Below, in pieces: positions 60,255-64,000 of a stretch of 64,000 nt of DNA; within the stretch, counting starts at the first letter, position 1; each line of letters begins with the position of its first letter. A program made the position numbers and the translations under genes. Below the pieces are notes generated by a model that searched no databases, was not told where the DNA came from, and saw only the letters and a list, made by a program, of their open reading frames with translations. The DNA is from Gemmatimonadota bacterium (lineage in GTDB: Bacteria > Latescibacterota > UBA2968 > UBA8231). The stretch lies in NCBI GenBank assembly GCA_018660835.1, contig JABJJN010000053.1:124001-188000 (forward strand). The letters run 5' to 3'.

Positions 60255-61622
60255 TTACGCCTGTAGGGCGACAGCAAAGGCATCGACGATTCGTTGTGCC
60301 TCTTGCTCTGTCAGGATCAGCGGCGGTGCCAGAAAGAGGATGCTCTCAGGTGCCTGCAATACGTGGCTCATCTGGCCCACGAGCACGCCCTGCTGCTTGA
60401 GGGAAGCCTTGATCGCGTTCGTCTGAGCGACACCTAGCAGTTCACCCTCGTCGTCGATCAGTTCCAGCCCGATCATCAAGCCGCGGCCACGCACTTGCCC
60501 GATTCTGGGACTGGACAACCCACGAAGACCCGCCAGTAATTTGGCCCCGACTTTCGCGGCATTTTCCCATAATTTCTCTGACGTCAGAATCTCGATATTT
60601 GCCAATGCAGCGGCGCACGCCGCCGGGTGTCCGCCATAGGTACATACCTGAGCAAATTCGCGTCGGTCAGCCGTCTCGCCTGCAAAAGCTTCGAAAACCT
60701 CATCGGTAACGATCGTGGCGCCCAGGGGCTGATATCCGGAGGTGATCCCTTTTGCCATGACCATGATGTCCGGTGTGACCCCCTCGTGCTCACAGCCAAA
60801 GAGCTTGCCCGTCCGTCCCCATCCGGTGATCACTTCGTCGAATATCAGCAGCACTTGATGTTCGTCGCAGATTTCACGCAGGCGCTGCAGGTAGCCGTCT
60901 GGCGAGGGGATCACGCCGCCTCCACCAATGACCGGTTCGACAACGATCGCCGCGACGGTCTCTGGCCCTTCGCGTCTGATCACTTCGTCGAATTCCTCGA
61001 CACAGGCTGTACCGCAGGATGGATAGGACAGATGCAGCGGGCAGCGATAGCAGTAGGGCGGATCTACATGAAGAAACCCAGGCACGAGTGGTTCAAACTT
61101 CGTTCGCCGTGCCATCTGTCCAGTGGCAGACATGGCACCGAAAGTAAATCCGTGATAGCCTCGGTAGCGTGAGAGGATCTTGTATCGTCGCTGCGACGGA
61201 AAACGTTGCTGGCAATACTGTCTGGCGATCTTGAAGGCGGTCTCATTCGCCTCGGAGCCAGAGTTGGAGAAGAACGTATGCCGCAGACCACCGGGTGTAA
61301 GCTCGGCAAGGCGGGTGGCTAGAAGCGTCGCCGGCTCATTGATCTGGGAGTGTGGGTAGTAGGGTAGTCGCTGAAGTTGCTTGAAAACGGCTTCAGCAAT
61401 CTCCTGGCGACCGTAGCCGACATTGACATTCCATAGGCCACCATACCCATCCAGATAGGCGCGTCCTTCGGCATCGTACAGGGTCGAGCCGTCGCCGCGT
61501 TCGAAGATCGTGAGTTGTGAAGCACCGTCCTGCAACTGCTGGTGCTGGTATAGGGGGTGCCAACAGTGATCTCGATCAAGACGGTGCAGGTCGTCGGGCG
61601 CCAGATCAGTTGGGATCGTCAT
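60255..61622 (-). CDS. Class III aminotransferase (PLP-dependent)
   Basis: A 455-residue omega-aminotransferase. It has G-S-E-A-N-E-T-A, Y-R-G-Y-H-G-F-T, D-E-V-I-T-G-W-G-R-T and the PLP lysine in M-A-K-G-I-T-S-G-Y-Q-P-L-G. Likely substrates are omega-amino acids or diamines with pyruvate or 2-oxoglutarate. The ATG at 61622 has GGAG 6 nt upstream and overlaps the transporter gene by 17 nt; the longer frame to 61679 is unlikely. Confidence 0.93.
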   Translation of the reverse strand: MTIPTDLAPDDLHRLDRDHCWHPLYQHQQLQDGASQLTIFERGDGSTLYDAEGRAYLDGYGGLWNVNVGYGRQEIAEAVFKQLQRLPYYPHSQINEPATLLATRLAELTPGGLRHTFFSNSGSEANETAFKIARQYCQQRFPSQRRYKILSRYRGYHGFTFGAMSATGQMARRTKFEPLVPGFLHVDPPYCYRCPLHLSYPSCGTACVEEFDEVIRREGPETVAAIVVEPVIGGGGVIPSPDGYLQRLREICDEHQVLLIFDEVITGWGRTGKLFGCEHEGVTPDIMVMAKGITSGYQPLGATIVTDEVFEAFAGETADRREFAQVCTYGGHPAACAAALANIEILTSEKLWENAAKVGAKLLAGLRGLSSPRIGQVRGRGLMIGLELIDDEGELLGVAQTNAIKASLKQQGVLVGQMSHVLQAPESILFLAPPLILTEQEAQRIVDAFAVALQA

Positions 61623-62604
61623 GTTGCTCTCCGGGAGTTGGTGAGAGGGAAATGGAAGGCACAGACGGGTCGGCGGCAAGTCCCTGAGAAGGGCGCACCG
61701 ACGCCATGGCCATCGCCAACAGCATCAGTGCACAACCCAGTACCTGAACGGGTCCGAGAGACTCAGCCAGTAGCCACCAGCCACCCAATACGGCGAAAAG
61801 CGTCTCGAGACTCATGATGATCGCCGCTGGCGTCGCAGGTGCCTGGCGCTGGGCGATCACCTGTATCGAGTAGCCGAGGCCAACGGAGATGAAGCCCGCA
61901 TAGAGTAAAGGCACGGCGCCCGCCTGGATATTCGCCAGACGAATGGGTTCGGTGAAAGCAGCAACGAGCAGACTCGCGATCGCGCAGGTGGCAAACTGGG
62001 TCACAGCCAACGGCGCCCATGGAATCCGTGGTGCCCAGCGTCCGACGGCGATGATGTGGAGTGCCCAGAAGATGGCACAGACAAACATCAGCAAGTCACC
62101 AAGATTCGCCGTGGTCCGTGCGTCACCGGTAGCACCCTCTCCAAGGGTGAGCAGGTATAGACCCACGGCAGCGAGGGCGACGCCGATGCCCGCTCGTGGG
62201 CCGACTCGCGTCCCAAGCAAGAGGCCTAGTAGGGGCACGAGCACGACATAGAGTCCTGTGATAAAACCAGCTTTGCCAACCGTCGTGTACTGGATCCCCA
62301 CCTGCTGCAGGGAAGCCGCCACAAACAGGATCAGTCCGAGAAACACGCCATGGTACGCCAGACGCCGCTGCTGAGAGGGTTCAGTGTGTTCTGGGGCGTT
62401 CCTGGACTGCCGGAGATGTAGAAAGAGAAATGGCAGTAGTGGCAAACATCCGAGCGCGAAACGCAAGCCATTGAACAAGAAGGGACCCATGTGGTCCATC
62501 CCCTGTCGTTGCGCGACAAAAGCAAATCCCCATATGGCGGCAGTGAACAGCAATGCCGCCTCAGCGGCCAGCGGATGTGAGGCCCTCTTGTGTCCCACCT
62601 TCAC
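61606..62604 (-). CDS. EamA-family drug/metabolite transporter
   Basis: A 332-residue inner-membrane protein with ten predicted membrane helices in two EamA repeats (about 15-150 and 165-300). Both contain characteristic short motifs such as W-G-F-A-F-V and A-A-I-I-M-S-L-E-T-L-F-A. Substrates are metabolites or amino acids, unspecified. The start is uncertain: GTG 62604 is favoured because it lies just after the upstream gene stop. Downstream it is tightly coupled to the aminotransferase, suggesting export of a related amine or amino acid. Confidence 0.88.
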   Translation of the reverse strand: MKVGHKRASHPLAAEAALLFTAAIWGFAFVAQRQGMDHMGPFLFNGLRFALGCLPLLPFLFLHLRQSRNAPEHTEPSQQRRLAYHGVFLGLILFVAASLQQVGIQYTTVGKAGFITGLYVVLVPLLGLLLGTRVGPRAGIGVALAAVGLYLLTLGEGATGDARTTANLGDLLMFVCAIFWALHIIAVGRWAPRIPWAPLAVTQFATCAIASLLVAAFTEPIRLANIQAGAVPLLYAGFISVGLGYSIQVIAQRQAPATPAAIIMSLETLFAVLGGWWLLAESLGPVQVLGCALMLLAMAMASVRPSQGLAADPSVPSISLSPTPGEQHDDPN

Positions 62605-62611
62605 TGACTTG

Positions 62612-63388
62612 CTAAGGCCATTGAAGGGTCGCGCGTACTGGCAGGTGGTCGGACGCATCCCAGCGTCCCTCGGGTCGAGGTGCGTCGGTGCGAAACCCCT
62701 CGTCCCGAATAACCTGTGCGTCCACAAGATGCGTGGTCAGGTTGGGGGAGACATAGATGTGGTCGATGATCCATTCATTGATCCCCGCTGTGTCCATCGT
62801 CAGTTGCAGTCCACCACCCACGGCGGTCATGGCATTGGTGAATTTCAGTGACTCCAAGTGCGAATGGACACCAGGTTCCTCGACTGCACTGTTGAAGTCA
62901 CCCAGCACGACCGCGTGTGGACACTCGGCCAGAAGACGCTCTAGTCGTGACCGCAGCAAGTCTCCCTCACGGGCGCGGATTTCGACATCACCAGGATGCA
63001 GATGCAGATCGACGATCCACAACTGTTCGCCGTGCGGACCCTGCAGCAGCGCAGCGCCAGCTGTGCGGCTGAATAGCGGTACAGGTTCCTGGGGGTCTAC
63101 ATGACTGAATGTGCGTGATTCGATGATGGGCCATCGGCTCAGCACGTGCCCAGGGTAGGCGGTGGGAGAGGGGAACGTTGCCAGGTGCATGTTCAGGCGT
63201 TGCGCGAGACCACGAGCAATGGGTTGCGTGACCCCCTCTTGCAGTGCAATGACATCGATATCCAGGGCAGCAAGGGTGCTGGCAAAGTGCGAGACGTGTG
63301 TTTCACCACCATGCTGTCCCAGATCCACTTGCGCTGCTTCTGCGGGATAACCTTGCATTCCATAGATGTTGTAAGTGAGAATTCGCAC
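62612..63388 (-). CDS. Endonuclease/exonuclease/phosphatase family protein
   Basis: A 258-residue EEP-fold hydrolase acting on phosphodiesters or phosphomonoesters. Conserved residues are visible: Asn7 (T-Y-N-I), Glu51 in L-Q-E-G, H-L-H-P-G-D, L-G-D-F-N, I-D-H-I-Y and S-D-H-L-P-V. No signal peptide is present. The GTG start (63386-63388) shares one base with the upstream TAG. The substrate is unknown; relatives include sphingomyelinases, nucleases and inositol phosphatases. Confidence 0.88.
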   Translation of the reverse strand: MRILTYNIYGMQGYPAEAAQVDLGQHGGETHVSHFASTLAALDIDVIALQEGVTQPIARGLAQRLNMHLATFPSPTAYPGHVLSRWPIIESRTFSHVDPQEPVPLFSRTAGAALLQGPHGEQLWIVDLHLHPGDVEIRAREGDLLRSRLERLLAECPHAVVLGDFNSAVEEPGVHSHLESLKFTNAMTAVGGGLQLTMDTAGINEWIIDHIYVSPNLTTHLVDAQVIRDEGFRTDAPRPEGRWDASDHLPVRATLQWP

Positions 63389-64000
63389 TAGTTTTCATCT
63401 CCATTCTGACGCCACTCAGGTCCGTATTCGTCCACGAACTCTTCGAAAAATCTCTGCGCCGGAGGCTGCAGCCCGTCGAGATAGTCCGGTTCGTCGAACC
63501 AGGGCTGATTCGAGAAGTAGTCAAAACGGGGGTGCTGTGAACACGTGTAGGTGAGCATGAGCGTGCGTCTTGGTCGATCTGTGTGATAACGTCCACGATG
63601 CAGACCCAGGGGATTGAAGGCGACGGCGTCACCCGGCTCGAGGGTGACGCGTGTCGCATCTGGCATGTCACCACTGGTGTTGTTGCTACCGCCATCGGCG
63701 CGGCGGATCGCGTATTCAGCGTCCGTATCCCAGCGTAGATGTGATCCCGCGACGACCTCAACGTCGTCCGACGGAACCAGAGCGATCTGCAATTGGATCG
63801 AACGTCCCACATCGCCTCCGGCGAGAATCATCTGCTTCTCGTCTGCTTCATCGGGACAGTGGAATTGCGAGTCCCGGTGCCAGCCACCATCGCGGGAATT
63901 GGCAAGTGGATTGAAGAACAGACTCGTACAGCGGAACAAAGGCGTGCTACCCAACAGGGTACTTGCAGCGCGCAGAATTCGCTGGTCTGCACAAGCTGAC
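63388..64000 (-). CDS. Phytanoyl-CoA dioxygenase family protein, partial (N-terminus beyond window)
   Basis: The C-terminal 203 residues of a second PhyH Fe(II)/2-oxoglutarate dioxygenase; the frame is open to the right edge. The iron ligands are in W-H-R-D-S (His and Asp) and G-L-H-R-G-R-Y-H (distal His), with an Arg shortly after (T-D-R-P-R-R) for 2-oxoglutarate. The region after this is acidic and aromatic. The stop overlaps the EEP start by one base (TAGTG), so the two are translationally coupled. Confidence 0.88.
   Translation of the reverse strand, partial: SACADQRILRAASTLLGSTPLFRCTSLFFNPLANSRDGGWHRDSQFHCPDEADEKQMILAGGDVGRSIQLQIALVPSDDVEVVAGSHLRWDTDAEYAIRRADGGSNNTSGDMPDATRVTLEPGDAVAFNPLGLHRGRYHTDRPRRTLMLTYTCSQHPRFDYFSNQPWFDEPDYLDGLQPPAQRFFEEFVDEYGPEWRQNGDEN

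Noticed and set aside
1..64000. CRISPR arrays, insertion sequences, tRNA and rRNA genes
   Set aside because: No regularly spaced direct repeats, transposase genes or tRNA-like cloverleaf signatures were noticed; a tRNA scan was not run.

Overview
The window is 64 kb of gene-dense bacterial chromosome of moderately high GC (my estimate by eye is high fifties). It has long co-directional gene runs, many 1-4 nt stop/start overlaps and frequent GTG and TTG starts. I see no phage, insertion sequence, CRISPR array, rRNA or tRNA. The mix is core informational genes (polA, ffh-rpsP-rimM-trmD-rplS, recJ, nfo, purF) interleaved with two phytanoyl-CoA dioxygenases, a sulfatase, Gfo/Idh/MocA and enolase-superfamily enzymes, a uroporphyrinogen-decarboxylase-like protein, a neutral-ceramidase-like protein and polysaccharide-lyase-like proteins. 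This resembles uncultured, polymer-degrading Latescibacterota/Poribacteria-type bacteria, but that placement is inference and no marker phylogeny was run.

Layout. 1-5.8 kb: sugar-acid catabolism genes and a PPK2-FAD enzyme pair. 6-15.7 kb: polA, an amidohydrolase, the amt-glnK ammonium module, then a beta-propeller gene and two alpha/alpha-toroid, polysaccharide-lyase-like genes. 15.9-17.4 kb: purF. 17.4-27.7 kb, minus strand: a hydrolase lipoprotein, then (reading with transcription) rsmB-PASTA-rpe, and ffh-rpsP-rimM-trmD-rplS-DUF3098-response regulator-PhyH-DUF1992-creatininase-SelW, closed by a strong terminator. 29-34.2 kb, plus strand: recJ, apgM, GDPD, and a cNMP-binding/zinc-ribbon/coiled-coil trio. 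34.4-37.6 kb: a lipoprotein, an L,D-transpeptidase followed by a catalytically dead paralogue, and a ceramidase-like enzyme. 37.9-46.3 kb, plus strand: a signalling run (YkgJ, HDOD, histidine kinase without ATPase domain, Gfo/Idh, a transporter-HEAT-cNMP fusion) ending in a sigma-70 factor with an unusual repeat-rich upstream region. 46.4-64 kb: two long minus-strand runs of catabolic, repair and transport genes, with a PIG-L deacetylase between them on the plus strand.

Most notable item: a 75-residue SelW/Rdx-family selenoprotein at 18832-19059 (minus). Its Cys-x-x-Sec motif is encoded with an in-frame TGA, so ordinary gene callers would miss it. It has a good ribosome-binding site, family similarity on both sides of the TGA, and a candidate bacterial SECIS hairpin just downstream. 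This predicts a selenocysteine machinery (selA/B/C/D) elsewhere in the genome. Secondary points are the active/dead L,D-transpeptidase pair with a terminator in the first codons of the active gene, the ATPase-less histidine kinase, the transporter-HEAT-cNMP fusion, the TTGTA/TACAA repeat cluster before the sigma factor, and small conserved-looking proteins.
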